Below, piece after piece: positions 51,471 through 61,229 of a DNA stretch of 64,000 nucleotides. The first letter of the stretch is position 1, and each line of letters begins with the position of its first letter. A program made the position numbers and the translations under genes. The notes below the pieces were generated by a model. It saw only the letters and a program-made list of their open reading frames with translations, was not told the origin of the DNA and did no database searches. Source of the DNA: Chloroflexota bacterium (GTDB lineage Bacteria > Chloroflexota > Anaerolineae > UBA7937 > B3-Chlor); assembly GCA_030603665.1 (NCBI GenBank), contig JAUVXJ010000003.1, positions 1 to 64,000 of the forward strand. Reading direction: 5' to 3'.

Positions 51471-52484
51471 ATGATCATCTTCCTTCTCCCTTTCGCCGTT
51501 GCGTTCCTGGGCGCCCTGCTGCTCACACCGCTTGTAGGTCGCCTTGCCCAGCGGTTCGGCTTCGTCGACGTGCCCCGCGAACCCAAACACGTTCACCGGG
51601 TGCCAGTTCCCCGGCTGGGCGGAGTAGCCCTGTTTGTCCCCTTTGTCGCTGCGGTAGGGCTGACCTTGTTTCTCCCTGTGGAGCGAAAGGACCCGCTGGA
51701 ACTGCACCGCATCACAGGGTTGCTCATCGGCTCCACCGTGGTCTTCGGGCTTGGCGTTTGGGATGACAGGAGAGAACTGGGACCGCGCGTCCAGTTGGCC
51801 GTGCAATTCGTGGCGGCAGCAATCGCCGTCTACTGCGGCATCACAATCGCCGAGATCGCCAACCCCTTCGGAGGCGTGGCCGCCTTCACAGCGCCCGTTG
51901 CCGTGGCCTTCACCCTCTTCTGGCTGCTGGGCATGATGAACACTGTGAACTGGCTGGACGGTCTGGACGGCCTGGCTGGCGGAGTGACGCTCATCGCCTC
52001 TGTCTTGCTGTTCGTCCACAGCTACAGCTTGGGTCAGTACAGCGTCTCCCTCCTGCCTCTGGCCCTGGCCGGATGTGTCCTGGGCTTCCTGCCCTTCAAC
52101 TTCTCTCCTGCCAGGGTCTTCATGGGCACCTCTGGAGCCCTCTTCCTGGGCTTCGCCCTGGGCAGCATGGCCATCATCGGCGGCGCCAAGATGGCCACCG
52201 CCCTGCTGGTGATGGGCATACCCATCCTGGACGTGGCCTGGCAGATCATCAACCGGCTGCGCCTGGGTCGTTCCCCGTTCCTGGGCGACCGCGGTCACCT
52301 TCACCATAGGTTGCTGGACCTGGGGTTCTCACAACGCCGGGTGGTGCTCATCTACTGCCTCCTGTGCGCCGCCTTCGGAGCTCTGGCCTTGATCCTCGGA
52401 TCCGGTATGCACAAGCTCCTGGCCCTACTGGGCATGGGCGTGGCGGCCATCGCCGTGTTGGTAGTGCTGGCCAGACGCTCGTAG
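51471..52484 (+). CDS. WecA/MraY-type polyprenyl-phosphate sugar-phosphate transferase
   Basis: 337 residues, ten or eleven helices. Catalytic acidic pair Asp98-Asp99 (WDDRRELGP), NWLDGLDGLAGG (160-171) and the nucleotide-binding GRSPFLGDRGHLHHRLL are all intact. The family attaches a sugar phosphate, typically GlcNAc-1-P, to undecaprenyl phosphate, the first step in O-antigen, teichoic or arabinogalactan-like polymers. The HxHH variant at the end favours WecA over MraY. A ribosome site is weak. Confidence 0.92.
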   Translation: MIIFLLPFAVAFLGALLLTPLVGRLAQRFGFVDVPREPKHVHRVPVPRLGGVALFVPFVAAVGLTLFLPVERKDPLELHRITGLLIGSTVVFGLGVWDDRRELGPRVQLAVQFVAAAIAVYCGITIAEIANPFGGVAAFTAPVAVAFTLFWLLGMMNTVNWLDGLDGLAGGVTLIASVLLFVHSYSLGQYSVSLLPLALAGCVLGFLPFNFSPARVFMGTSGALFLGFALGSMAIIGGAKMATALLVMGIPILDVAWQIINRLRLGRSPFLGDRGHLHHRLLDLGFSQRRVVLIYCLLCAAFGALALILGSGMHKLLALLGMGVAAIAVLVVLARRS

Positions 52485-52487
52485 CCC

Positions 52488-52516
52488 TTGGGACCACCCA
52501 GGGCCTGTGGTATAAT
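52488..52516 (+). promoter_or_regulatory. Sigma70-type promoter
   Basis: TTGGGA (52488-52493), 17-base spacer, TATAAT (52511-52516), just after the transferase stop and about 105 bases before the HD gene. Confidence 0.65.
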
Positions 52517-52620
52517 CTTCGCGACATCGGGCCGGTAAGCCAGCGCGTCTGCGGTGCACCACGACTCCACGTTCTGGGTCACCCCTCACGGCAAAGTCTG
52601 TCTCGGATGGATATCCGGTC

Positions 52621-53250
52621 GTGAGCGAATCACGGACAACGGAAAACAGGATGGAACGAGAAGAAGCGATCGCCCTGCTCAAGAAGCACAGTACTGCCGG
52701 CGCATCATGGCGCGCCCACTGTCTCCAGGTTGGCGTCGCGGCCCGTCACCTGGCCGAGCTCATCTCCCGGAGAGGTCATCCCGTTGATGTGGAGCGAGTG
52801 GAGGTCCTGGGCCTGCTGCACGACTTGGGGCGGAGCCAGGGGCATAACCTGCGCCACGGCATCGAGGGGTACCTGTTGGCTGAGGCCGCAGGTTACCAGG
52901 AAGAAGGACGAATCTGCCTCGTCCACATCCTAAAGGGGCACACCCTGCATCATGCGGTGAGCCTGGGTATGCTGACAGGAGAGGAACAGGTCCGACTCGA
53001 GGAAGACGGTTGGCGCTCAGGAGATCCCTCGCTGGAGGAGAAGATAGCTGCCGTCGCTGACGCCTTGATCAGCGACACGGGACTGGTCCCCATCGAGGAT
53101 AAATACGCCAACGCTCGCCGCAGATATGGCGGTCATCCCCACCTCTACGAAGACGAAGCCTGGGTCAAGGGCCTTGCCGAGGAGATCTCCGAGTTGCTGG
53201 GCAAGGCACCCTACGATGCTCTTCAGGAGATGAGAGATGACCTGCTATGA
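52621..53250 (+). CDS. HD-domain phosphohydrolase
   Basis: 209 residues. HCLQVGVAARHLAEL then LGLLHDLGR gives the metal-binding histidine and the HD pair, with GHNLRHGIEG and DALISDTGL further on. The HDIG-type fold hydrolyses nucleotide phosphates or related molecules. Two starts are possible: GTG 52621, or ATG 52651 (MEREEAIALL), which begins at the conserved part. Its stop overlaps the next gene's start by 14 bases. Confidence 0.82.
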   Translation: MSESRTTENRMEREEAIALLKKHSTAGASWRAHCLQVGVAARHLAELISRRGHPVDVERVEVLGLLHDLGRSQGHNLRHGIEGYLLAEAAGYQEEGRICLVHILKGHTLHHAVSLGMLTGEEQVRLEEDGWRSGDPSLEEKIAAVADALISDTGLVPIEDKYANARRRYGGHPHLYEDEAWVKGLAEEISELLGKAPYDALQEMRDDLL

Positions 53251-53737
53251 CGACTTCCCCGTCCGCATCCTCCTTCTCAACCTGGTGGAACTGCTGGCTG
53301 CGCTGGTCCTTGGCGCGATCCTCATGGCTCAGCTCGGCTGGTGGGCGGTGCTTCTCTATGGGGCTATCGGGTGCCTGGGACTGATTCTGTCCCTGGCGTA
53401 TGGATGCACCAGATGTGGGTACTACGGCAGGGTCTGCGGGCTGGGTCTTGGAAAGATCGCCCCCATCGTCTTCCGCCAGCGTGACCAGGATGAATTCGGC
53501 AGGTCGCCCTCCCAGACTGTAGCCTGGACGCTGGTGGGCTTGATGTTGGCCCTCCCGGCGGCGGCAGGGCTGATCTCTCTCGCCACAGGCCCACTCTTGC
53601 CGGGATTTGCCATCCTGGGGCTCTACCTGGCCGTTGTGATCGCCACAGTTCTGACGCACTCGAGGTTCGTTTGCGCCCATTGCCACCAGGCCAGGGACAA
53701 ACGGTGTACCCTTGGCCGGTTGGCCGATCTTCCATAA
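53237..53737 (+). CDS. Cysteine-containing membrane protein, unknown
   Basis: 166 residues, four helices. Between the second and third helices is CTRCGYYGRVCGLGLGK, and near the C-terminus CAHCHQARDKRC, a spacing that could bind metal or haem at the membrane face. No family recognised. It overlaps the HD gene by 14 bases and thus is coupled to it. Confidence 0.6.
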   Translation: MTCYDDFPVRILLLNLVELLAALVLGAILMAQLGWWAVLLYGAIGCLGLILSLAYGCTRCGYYGRVCGLGLGKIAPIVFRQRDQDEFGRSPSQTVAWTLVGLMLALPAAAGLISLATGPLLPGFAILGLYLAVVIATVLTHSRFVCAHCHQARDKRCTLGRLADLP

Positions 53738-53785
53738 TCTTGTGATTGGACGAGCGAGCAGGTGCATGTCGAAAGGAGAGACGAA

Positions 53786-54070
53786 ATGGCAACCTTCATC
53801 ATGCTGACCACGTTGACGGACGAAGGGGCGGGGACGATCACCGAGAACCCCAACCGCATCAAGGAGGTCAATCTGGAGGTCGAGTCCTTGGGTGTCAAGG
53901 TCTTGCACCAGTACGCCACCTTGGGGCAGTACGACTTCGTGAACATCGTCGAGGCTCCCGACAACGAGACCATAGCTCGGGTGTCGGCGGAGCTGTCATC
54001 GAGGGGTAGCATAAGGCTCCAGACCTTGCCCGCCATCCCCATAGACGCCTTCATCGCCAAGTTCGAGTAG
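53786..54070 (+). CDS. GYD-domain protein
   Basis: 94 residues from ATG 53786, with AAAGGAGA 6 bases upstream. MATFIMLTTLTDEGAGTI and VLHQYATLGQYDFVNIVEAP match the GYD family, small ferredoxin-like-fold proteins of unknown role (the G-x-YD segment is GQYDF). An alternative ATG 24 bases upstream lacks a site. Confidence 0.85.
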   Translation: MATFIMLTTLTDEGAGTITENPNRIKEVNLEVESLGVKVLHQYATLGQYDFVNIVEAPDNETIARVSAELSSRGSIRLQTLPAIPIDAFIAKFE

Positions 54071-54087
54071 CGCGTTAGCGAACGCGC
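54070..54087 (+). terminator. Probable terminator
   Basis: Stem GCGCGTT/AACGCGC (54070-54076/54081-54087) with loop AGCG, immediately after the GYD stop. The following GAGGGTTTGTTT is only partly T-rich, so strength is moderate. Confidence 0.5.
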
Positions 54088-54173
54088 GAGGGTTTGTTTC
54101 TCCCGCTCCGAAGCGCTTCCGACCGAGCGGGGCCGTTTCCGCCTGATCGCTGGCGGATCCGAGGTCTGGGTGA

Positions 54174-56576
54174 TCATGGCTCCTGAGCCATGGTGGGCTT
54201 CGCAGCCACGACGGCGTAGATCACCACCAGAGCCAGCGCATAGGCCAGCCCCCCGGCTATCAGCACGCGAGAGAAGCCGTAGGAGATGGCGATCATCACC
54301 GCCAGAATCGAGCTCAGGACCGAGGCGCATCCGTTCACAGCCCACGCCCAGGGCACAAGGGCAGGCGCAATCCTGCCCGTCAGCCTGATCCCGGCAGGGA
54401 AAGGCACGCCCATCAGGAATCCCAGAGGCGCCAGTACGATCACCGAGGCGGCAACCCGGACGAGTAGCCCCGCTCCCAGCAGCCATCCGAAAAGGTGAGG
54501 CAAGACCAGCGGGTAGCACACCAGGAGGACGATCAGCGCCACCATCGCCTTTCTCAAGGAAACCCGGGGCGAAACCAGGCTGCCCAGGCCGGAGAAGGTG
54601 AGCAGACCAAACAGCACGGTGGCAAAGGCGTAGACGGGATGGCTCAGGAACAGGATGAACCGCTGCAACAGCGGTATCTCCACGAAGAGATACCCGATGC
54701 CCAGGAACAGGAAATAGAGGAAGAGACGCCTCCCGTGCCTGCTCTGCCCCCGGTCCTTGAGGAAGGCCAGAGGCAACAGGATCAGGGTTAGTGAAGCCAG
54801 CAACGCCAGGGCGAGCAGCATCAGCAGCACCAGATAGCCACTGCCCCCGAATGGCTGCCAGGTCTTGCCCCAGGCCTGCAGAATCTCCGGGGTCTGGGAC
54901 CAGCGAAAGAAGTGGAAGAAGAAAGGGCGATCATCTGAGGGTGGAGTGATATCGAAGGGATAGCTGGCGTAGAACGCCGTTCTGTCCTCGCCGTCGAGCA
55001 CGGCGGAGTACGCCTCGTAGTAGATGGGATCATCGAGTACGCCATAGAGGTTCGCCTCATCCTGGCTGATCCCCGGGTACCGGATCAGGTCAAAGCGTTT
55101 GTCCTGCGAGAACCTCTTCACGATGTCCAATTGCTCGGAGGTGAACTCCTGTTTCCCGACCAGCAGAAGCGCGGTGTACAGGCCCCTCAGGGCAACCACA
55201 TGTCCAGCAGGGTCCTCCACCCCCGTTCCCTCCAACGCTGTCAGAGCCAATCCCAGCGTGCGCACGCTCTCGCTGGGAGGGGTCTGAAGCCAGCGATGTA
55301 ACACCAGCATGCCGCCCGGCTTGAGATGATCCAGATACTCGACGAAAGCCTCAGTGGTGTACAGATAGCTTTCCGACAGACTGTAGGCCCCGGAGCCCAC
55401 GGGTCTGAAGCTGTCGGACAGGGACACCTGTATCAGGTCGAACTCCTCCCTGCTGCGACGGAGATAGCTCCGGCCATCCTCAGCGACGACTGTGACGCCA
55501 TCCCGCGAGTAGAGATTGCCAGCGTACTCCCCGTACCGGTCTCTGGCGATGTCGATGATCAGAGGATTTCTGTCCACGGCCACGATCTCAGAAGCGCCGC
55601 CGTGCACACCCACCAGCACGTCCAGCCCAGCGCCGGGCTCTAGAATCAGCACGCGGGGCTGGGGAGTCAACTCGTATGGAAGCGACGTCAGGAGGAACTC
55701 CAGGAAACCGAGATCACTACCAGGCGAGGCCGCGGTCAGGGGACTCATGTCCTCCCCATCCGTGAAGACCCCCTTCTGGGGAGGGAGGCCACCAGGGTAG
55801 GTGTAGCTCAGGCCCGGGGCCGACCGAATACCCTCACTCTCCACAACGTCAATGCGAGAGAAGGCGTTCCAGCCGCGGTAGGCGGTTAGCGCACCCGGGT
55901 AGCGCAGGCTGTTGCTCAGCGCCTTGTAGGGGGAAATCCCGATCTCGAACCCTGAGGGCAGACGCACCGCACACGCAGCCAGGATCACGACAAGCGCTGA
56001 GGCCAAAGCAAGGCGCACGGAGGGGCGGCGGCAGGAGAGAGCCAGCGCAGCGATGGCGCCCAACAAAGCGGCCATGACCACCGTCGTCTCTCCGCCAGCC
56101 AAATTGAGCATAATGAGTGCGGCCGGACAACCGAGCCCCGACCCCACGAGGTTGGCGAAGTACGCCCGACCCGCCTGTTCGGGCCTGGCCGCCAACACCG
56201 TGGCCACAGCCAGCCCGCTGAAGAAGAATGGCATGGCGAGAGAGAGATAGTAGACCGCCAGATACACAATCTGACGCCGGTCATGGGCGATCTGGTAAGA
56301 GTCGAAGGGCACGTGATTGCTAACCAGGTAGCCGCCCACCACACTCAGTGAGAAGAGCAGGCAGAGAGTGGCCAACAGCGCGACGAGATCACGCCTCAGC
56401 AGTCTCGGGAACAAAGAGAGAAACGTACCGCTGGCGCCCAGGCCCAGGAGAGCCAGAGAAACAGTCATGAAGGCGAAATGGTACCATTGAGCCACGGAGA
56501 ACACGCGGGTCAAGGCTATCTCGAAGACAAGGGCGGCAGCAGAGAGCAAGAACACGGCTAGATGGAGGACGCCCAT
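54174..56576 (-). CDS. Membrane-embedded spermidine-synthase-like methyltransferase-fold protein
   Basis: 800 residues. Seven or so N-terminal helices, a soluble Rossmann domain with RVLILEPGAGLDVLVGVHGG (motif I) and IVAVDRNPLIIDIARDR, then EDGRSYLRRS and FDLIQVSLSDSF, and seven more helices. This is the fused spermine/spermidine-synthase-like arrangement common in Chloroflexota. Whether it transfers aminopropyl groups is unknown; the active-site Asp of true synthases appears as D in SLSD. It is divergent from the MFS gene. Confidence 0.8.
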   Translation of the reverse strand: MGVLHLAVFLLSAAALVFEIALTRVFSVAQWYHFAFMTVSLALLGLGASGTFLSLFPRLLRRDLVALLATLCLLFSLSVVGGYLVSNHVPFDSYQIAHDRRQIVYLAVYYLSLAMPFFFSGLAVATVLAARPEQAGRAYFANLVGSGLGCPAALIMLNLAGGETTVVMAALLGAIAALALSCRRPSVRLALASALVVILAACAVRLPSGFEIGISPYKALSNSLRYPGALTAYRGWNAFSRIDVVESEGIRSAPGLSYTYPGGLPPQKGVFTDGEDMSPLTAASPGSDLGFLEFLLTSLPYELTPQPRVLILEPGAGLDVLVGVHGGASEIVAVDRNPLIIDIARDRYGEYAGNLYSRDGVTVVAEDGRSYLRRSREEFDLIQVSLSDSFRPVGSGAYSLSESYLYTTEAFVEYLDHLKPGGMLVLHRWLQTPPSESVRTLGLALTALEGTGVEDPAGHVVALRGLYTALLLVGKQEFTSEQLDIVKRFSQDKRFDLIRYPGISQDEANLYGVLDDPIYYEAYSAVLDGEDRTAFYASYPFDITPPSDDRPFFFHFFRWSQTPEILQAWGKTWQPFGGSGYLVLLMLLALALLASLTLILLPLAFLKDRGQSRHGRRLFLYFLFLGIGYLFVEIPLLQRFILFLSHPVYAFATVLFGLLTFSGLGSLVSPRVSLRKAMVALIVLLVCYPLVLPHLFGWLLGAGLLVRVAASVIVLAPLGFLMGVPFPAGIRLTGRIAPALVPWAWAVNGCASVLSSILAVMIAISYGFSRVLIAGGLAYALALVVIYAVVAAKPTMAQEP

Positions 56577-56618
56577 ACTAATGAATATAGATCAACGGGG
56601 GACGGTATTCAAACAGTG

Positions 56619-57803
56619 ATGACAAGGATGCTCACCACATTGGCCGCCAACCGCAACCTGGCGGTGATACTGCTCGCCATCGTGCTCATGGAGATAGTGC
56701 ACGGCATCCAGGCCATGGCCCTGTTTCCTCTGTACCTGACGGAGGTGCTGGGTTCCTCCGTGACCGTGGTGGGTGCTGTGATCTCCGCCTATCTCATCGT
56801 GGACGTAGTGACCCGGACTCCGGCGGGGTGGCTCGCCGACCGATGGGGCAGGAAGACCATTCTCTTGATGGGTGTTGCGCTATCCGTTCCGCCTCTGGTA
56901 CTGATGATGGGGGCACGCAGCTCCAGCACGTTTCTGCTCCTCAACGCCTTGAATGGACTGGGGGCTGGCTGCATCTGGCCAGCCATCTATGCCACCGTGG
57001 CTGACACCTACCGCCGCAGCGAACGTGGTCTGATCATGGGCTTGCTGAGCACGGTGATGCTCGGCGGCTTGGCCCTGGGACCCATCAGCGGCAACCTACT
57101 GCTGGGACTGACCTCGTATCGCGCCACTTTTCTGATCTGCATCGGGCTGGTCTGCCTCGTGTTCATCCTCGTGCTTGTGTTTGCGAGAGAGACCAGGGTA
57201 GCCGAACAACTGCACGCGGCCACCGTGGATAGGGACCACCTTGGCTCCCTGACTGGAGAGCTTGTCTTGCTGGGCTCCATCGCCCTCCTGCTCACCGTGA
57301 GCCTGGCCTTCTTGCTTCCCATCATCAGCCTGTACGGGGCGGAAGTTCTTCGTGTAGACAAAGTCACCATGGGCCTGATGCTTGCCATTCCTGGTACCGT
57401 CACGGCTCTGGCGCTGCTACCTGCAGGATATCTGGCCGATCGCCTGGGACGCAAGCCCCCCATCGTGGCTGGCTTGGCCCTGCTCACATTGTGCTACGCG
57501 GGGGCCCCCACAACCACTAACCTGCTGGTGGTCACCGCCGGGGCAACCTGCGCAGGCCTGGGCTATGCGCTTGCGGTCCCCGCCTGGAACGCGCTGGCCA
57601 TGGACCGCATCCCCACCGAGAGTCGGGGTCTACTGCTGGGCGCCGTGGCCACGGTGCAGGGTGCCGGACTGGCCATTGGACCGATCATAGGGGGCTTGCT
57701 CTGGGAACAAGTACACCCGTACGCGCCCTTTGTTGCAGGTGCCTTGCTCCTCTTTGCTGCGACCCTCCTATCGCTCTGCATCAGGTCGAAGAGTCCTGGT
57801 TGA
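56619..57803 (+). CDS. MFS transporter
   Basis: 394 residues from ATG 56619, twelve helices. Motif A reads GWLADRWGRKT and its second-half counterpart GYLADRLGRKP. The ILVLVFARETR cytosolic linker is typical of drug:proton antiporters. The frame is open upstream to 56562, overlapping the divergent gene, but that part is hydrophilic and lacks a site. Substrate unknown. Confidence 0.88.
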   Translation: MTRMLTTLAANRNLAVILLAIVLMEIVHGIQAMALFPLYLTEVLGSSVTVVGAVISAYLIVDVVTRTPAGWLADRWGRKTILLMGVALSVPPLVLMMGARSSSTFLLLNALNGLGAGCIWPAIYATVADTYRRSERGLIMGLLSTVMLGGLALGPISGNLLLGLTSYRATFLICIGLVCLVFILVLVFARETRVAEQLHAATVDRDHLGSLTGELVLLGSIALLLTVSLAFLLPIISLYGAEVLRVDKVTMGLMLAIPGTVTALALLPAGYLADRLGRKPPIVAGLALLTLCYAGAPTTTNLLVVTAGATCAGLGYALAVPAWNALAMDRIPTESRGLLLGAVATVQGAGLAIGPIIGGLLWEQVHPYAPFVAGALLLFAATLLSLCIRSKSPG

Positions 57804-57907
57804 CGGGCGTCAGCCATCCGTTCACGCGTGGATCCCACCTGAACCATTCCCGCTACCTTATCGGGAGTTGACTGCTTACGCCCGCATCGGTTGTGACTGT
57901 AACGGAT

Positions 57908-57936
57908 TTGCACTCTAGCTGGGATCCATCTATAAT
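57908..57936 (+). promoter_or_regulatory. Sigma70-type promoter of the stalk-protein array
   Basis: TTGCAC (57908-57913), 17-base spacer, TATAAT (57931-57936), 30 bases before the first Thr/Pro-rich gene. AGAAGGGAG near 57950 gives the ribosome site. Confidence 0.75.
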
Positions 57937-57965
57937 CAGTCGCGTAAAGAAGGGAGAATTCACTT

Positions 57966-58694
57966 ATGAGCAGCAAACCCGTGACGTACTTAGTTCTGGC
58001 TCTAGCGGCGGCTATGTTCTGTATTCTGGGCATGTTGATTGCAGTGCTCCTAGGGCCTTCCCTTGGAGGCCTACTCGGGGCACCGAGTTCGACGCCCACA
58101 GCCACCAAGACCTTCGTTCCTACTTTCACGGCAACACCGACCGTCGTTGCCAATCCGACGGACACACCCGAGCCAACCTCTACTCCGGAGCCGACGACGC
58201 CACCGGAGGCACCGACGCCGACTTTGCCACCGACGCCCACAGTTGGGCCTCCAACCATGACGGCGACGGCACCCCCTCCGGCGCCTACGGCGACGCCGAA
58301 GCCGCCTCCGCCCACAAACACGCCTGAACCCTCATTTGAATACGAAATGATCCAGCTTCCGACCAGAGACTTCTGCCACCCCGGAACCTGTATCCCGGCC
58401 ATCAGTGGCGAAGTTGTTGACGCCCAGGGGCAGCCTCTTCCCCGTTATATGGCAACGATCAAGTTGGACTCTCAGGTTTTCGGCGTGGCATACTGCATTG
58501 TCGGGGACGAGAGCAGGTTGCTGCAGCCCGGCCAGTTCAAGTTCGAGACTCCGGACGGCCAGTCATTCGGCGACTACACGCTGACCGTGGTCAGGGGTCC
58601 AGGCGATCCACATCCCCTTTCGATAACCTATTCACTGGGCATGGCCCCAGGGAAATCGAACCACTGGGGAATAGGCTTCCGGCGCAAGTTCTAG
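57966..58694 (+). CDS. Thr/Pro-rich stalk surface protein 1
   Basis: 242 residues. A membrane anchor (about 8-33), a ~90-residue Thr/Pro stalk of TPT/TPE repeats likely to be O-glycosylated, and a ~115-residue C-terminal beta domain beginning FEYEMIQLPTRDFCHPGTC. First of five tandem paralogues, and the most diverged: its cysteines are in FCHPGTC and AYCIVGD. It lacks a lipobox cysteine, so it is membrane-anchored rather than lipidated. Confidence 0.75.
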   Translation: MSSKPVTYLVLALAAAMFCILGMLIAVLLGPSLGGLLGAPSSTPTATKTFVPTFTATPTVVANPTDTPEPTSTPEPTTPPEAPTPTLPPTPTVGPPTMTATAPPPAPTATPKPPPPTNTPEPSFEYEMIQLPTRDFCHPGTCIPAISGEVVDAQGQPLPRYMATIKLDSQVFGVAYCIVGDESRLLQPGQFKFETPDGQSFGDYTLTVVRGPGDPHPLSITYSLGMAPGKSNHWGIGFRRKF

Positions 58695-58846
58695 CGCGCC
58701 AGGTTCATCGTCCGTTCGGGCCGCTGTCGGCGATGCGCGTCTCGAACGGACTTCTTTCCAAAGGCGGGAGGTCTTCCAGCTCCCGCTTTGGCTTGTTTTG
58801 CAGCCGGCTGCCAGGCTTCCTTGGTGAAAGGAGATCAGTAGATTTG

Positions 58847-59563
58847 ATGATGATGGGTAGAAAGCTCGCACCAACAACCGCCGTCGCGCTGGTGGCCCTG
58901 CTTGTTACAGTCAGCCTCCTGGGTTGCTCCCTGACTTCGTTTGTCGGGTCTCCAACGGCGACGCCAACGTCAACACGGACTCCCAAGCCCACTTTCACAC
59001 CGACATCCACCCACTCCCCAACACCTGTGGAGAGCCCAACACCTATTCCCACAGACACACCAACCGTGACCCCCACGCCCGAGGTGACGGACACCCCAAC
59101 ACCGACCACGGTGCCGCCGACACCCACCAGGCGGCCCGCGGCGCCAACTGCAACGAGTCGGCCTGCTGCCCCACCCACGCCCCAGCCGCCGCCTCCAACT
59201 CCCAGACCTTCGTACGACTTCAGATACGTGACGAATAGCCTGAGGGCATTCCCCAACTGCGGATCCGTCTACTTCAAGGGCCATATCAGAGGCATGGGCG
59301 GAGAGCCGGTGGACGGCAGAATAGTACGCATCAGGTTCGCGGGCAACGTGGCCTACAAGACTAGCGGCCTGGGAGAGTCTCCAGGCGGGTGGGGGTTCGC
59401 TCCGTTAGCCCCCCATATGTATCACGCACCATTCACGTTTCTGATCGACATCGTGTCCAGCGAAAGCAACCCACAGTCTCAGTCGGACACGGTGACCATC
59501 GACTTCCGAGGTTGTGACGTCGCGGGTCAGTTCGAGAACATAGTCTTCGAGTACGCCAGGTAG
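58847..59563 (+). CDS. Thr/Pro-rich stalk lipoprotein 2
   Basis: About 238 residues. AAAGGAG lies 9 bases before a TTG (58844) and 12 before ATG 58847; I use the ATG. The signal ends VSLLGCSLTS (lipobox). A ~90-residue Thr/Pro stalk leads to a domain YDFRYVTNSLRAFPNCGSVY with a paired cysteine in FRGCDVAGQFENIVF. Its domain is most like that of protein 3. Confidence 0.75.
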   Translation: MMMGRKLAPTTAVALVALLVTVSLLGCSLTSFVGSPTATPTSTRTPKPTFTPTSTHSPTPVESPTPIPTDTPTVTPTPEVTDTPTPTTVPPTPTRRPAAPTATSRPAAPPTPQPPPPTPRPSYDFRYVTNSLRAFPNCGSVYFKGHIRGMGGEPVDGRIVRIRFAGNVAYKTSGLGESPGGWGFAPLAPHMYHAPFTFLIDIVSSESNPQSQSDTVTIDFRGCDVAGQFENIVFEYAR

Positions 59564-59645
59564 TATGTGAGGCGCGGAGTCAGCCACTTGGAGGACCTGA
59601 AGCCTCACTCGGATAGGAGGCCCAAAGGGGAGAGGCACATCGGAC

Positions 59646-60344
59646 TTGGATAGGAACAGAAAGACGGCGCTGGTGATGGCAGTGGTGGCAGCGATGATCA
59701 CCATTAGCTGTAGCTGTCCCTTGTTGTCCCTTACATCGCCGCAACCCAAGGCCAGCCCTACGCCAACCAAGACCGCGAAGCCTTCCGCCAGCCCCACTCC
59801 CATTCCGTCCGCGACTCCGATGGACACGGCGACCCCGGCGGCTACGTCTGCACCTACAGAGACGCCGACGGTTCAGGTTCAGTCCGCGGACACGCCTACA
59901 CATACGATGGTGCCGCCGACGTCTACGGCACGACCGCCAACGGCCACTCCCACGCACAAGCCTCCTAGCCCGTCGCCCACGCCCAGTTGGGCGTACGAGT
60001 ACCTGGAAGGCAGCATGGAGCAGCACCCCAATTGCGGATCGGTGTACCTGGAGGGTGAGGTGACAAACCAGGGTGGGGATCCGTTGGACGGGATAACGGT
60101 GCGCTTGCGGTGGTGGGACAATGTGGAGTACGAATTGAGCGGAACGGCGGGAGGTCACTCCCCCGGCAAATGGGGGTTTTCGCCGCTCTCTCCCGACCAG
60201 AACAGGGCACACCAGCCCTTTGTTCTTGACATAGTAGAGAGCCGTGCTAACCCCGTGCCGCTGTCGGAGGAGCTACACGTGAACATGGTTGACTGCAGCC
60301 AGGCCGGGCAATTCATCAATATCACTTTCGTAGCCAATAGCTAG
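59646..60344 (+). CDS. Thr/Pro-rich stalk lipoprotein 3
   Basis: 232 residues. The start is probably TTG 59646 (MDRNRKTALVMAVVAAMITI), with a GGGGAG site somewhat far upstream. ISCSCPLL gives the lipid-type cysteine. The stalk is followed by YEYLEGSMEQHPNCGSVYLE, ..VDCSQAGQFINITFVANS, matching protein 2 in domain and cysteine pattern. Confidence 0.72.
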   Translation: MDRNRKTALVMAVVAAMITISCSCPLLSLTSPQPKASPTPTKTAKPSASPTPIPSATPMDTATPAATSAPTETPTVQVQSADTPTHTMVPPTSTARPPTATPTHKPPSPSPTPSWAYEYLEGSMEQHPNCGSVYLEGEVTNQGGDPLDGITVRLRWWDNVEYELSGTAGGHSPGKWGFSPLSPDQNRAHQPFVLDIVESRANPVPLSEELHVNMVDCSQAGQFINITFVANS

Positions 60345-60461
60345 TGGAAGGGTGTATTCGGCGCCCGATTCGCGCGTGAAGAAGCCGAGCCAGAATAGGT
60401 GATTGACGTGCCAACAGACTCCCGTGCCCATCGCATAGGCAGAAAGAGAAGAGTACAGCTG

Positions 60462-61181
60462 ATGAGGGGTAGGCTGGCTGCCCTGGGCATACTGTTCGTG
60501 GCGATGATGGCCACCATCAACTGCACTTGCCCCCTGCTCTCTCTCGTGGCCCGCTCCCCCACAGTGACTCCTACGCCCACCAAGACGCCCAAGCCATCGG
60601 GCACCGCCACCTGGACAGCAACCTTCACTCCAGAGACGGAACCATCACCCACAGCGACGCTGGTTACGCCCGACACACCTACTCCGGTGGACACACCCAC
60701 CCTTGCGCATACTCAGGTACCGCCGACGCCCACCAGACGTCCAGCCACGGCAACACCTACGCGTCTGCCGCCCACGCCGACGCCACGGCCGCCCACAGCG
60801 ACACCGACCATTTCCTACGAGTACTCCCTGCACAGCTCCATCGAGTACCTGCCCGACTGCTCTATGACCAGTCTCGATGGCACGGTGTGGGACGTGGAAT
60901 CGACCATCCAGGTGCCCGGTGTGTTGTTGAAGGTCTGTGTCGAGGGGGAATACTGGTGCGCCACGCTGCGAACGGGACAGGATCCGAACAAGGGAAGCGG
61001 CTACTACATAGCCATTCTGGGCTATGAGGGCCCGAGGGACGGGACTTGGTGGGTAGCTGTGGTAGATGAACAGGGTAGGGCTTTGTCCGAACGCGTAAGT
61101 TTCCAAACAGACACCCGCGACTGCGACCCGGATGGGAACGGTCGCCAATGGGTGATCATAGACTTCAAGAGAAACTACTAG
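60462..61181 (+). CDS. Thr/Pro-rich stalk lipoprotein 4
   Basis: 239 residues from ATG 60462; the open frame extends to 60399 but the signal peptide begins here (MRGRLAALGILFVAMMATIN then CTCP). The stalk is ~80 residues. The domain YEYSLHSSIEYLPDCSMTSL, with WCATLRTGQDPNKGSGYY and DTRDCDPDGNGRQWVIIDFK, is more diverged than that of proteins 2 and 3. Confidence 0.72.
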   Translation: MRGRLAALGILFVAMMATINCTCPLLSLVARSPTVTPTPTKTPKPSGTATWTATFTPETEPSPTATLVTPDTPTPVDTPTLAHTQVPPTPTRRPATATPTRLPPTPTPRPPTATPTISYEYSLHSSIEYLPDCSMTSLDGTVWDVESTIQVPGVLLKVCVEGEYWCATLRTGQDPNKGSGYYIAILGYEGPRDGTWWVAVVDEQGRALSERVSFQTDTRDCDPDGNGRQWVIIDFKRNY

Positions 61182-61229
61182 GACGAGGAGGACCAGATCA
61201 TCAACGTCAAGACTGCTGCAACACTGACA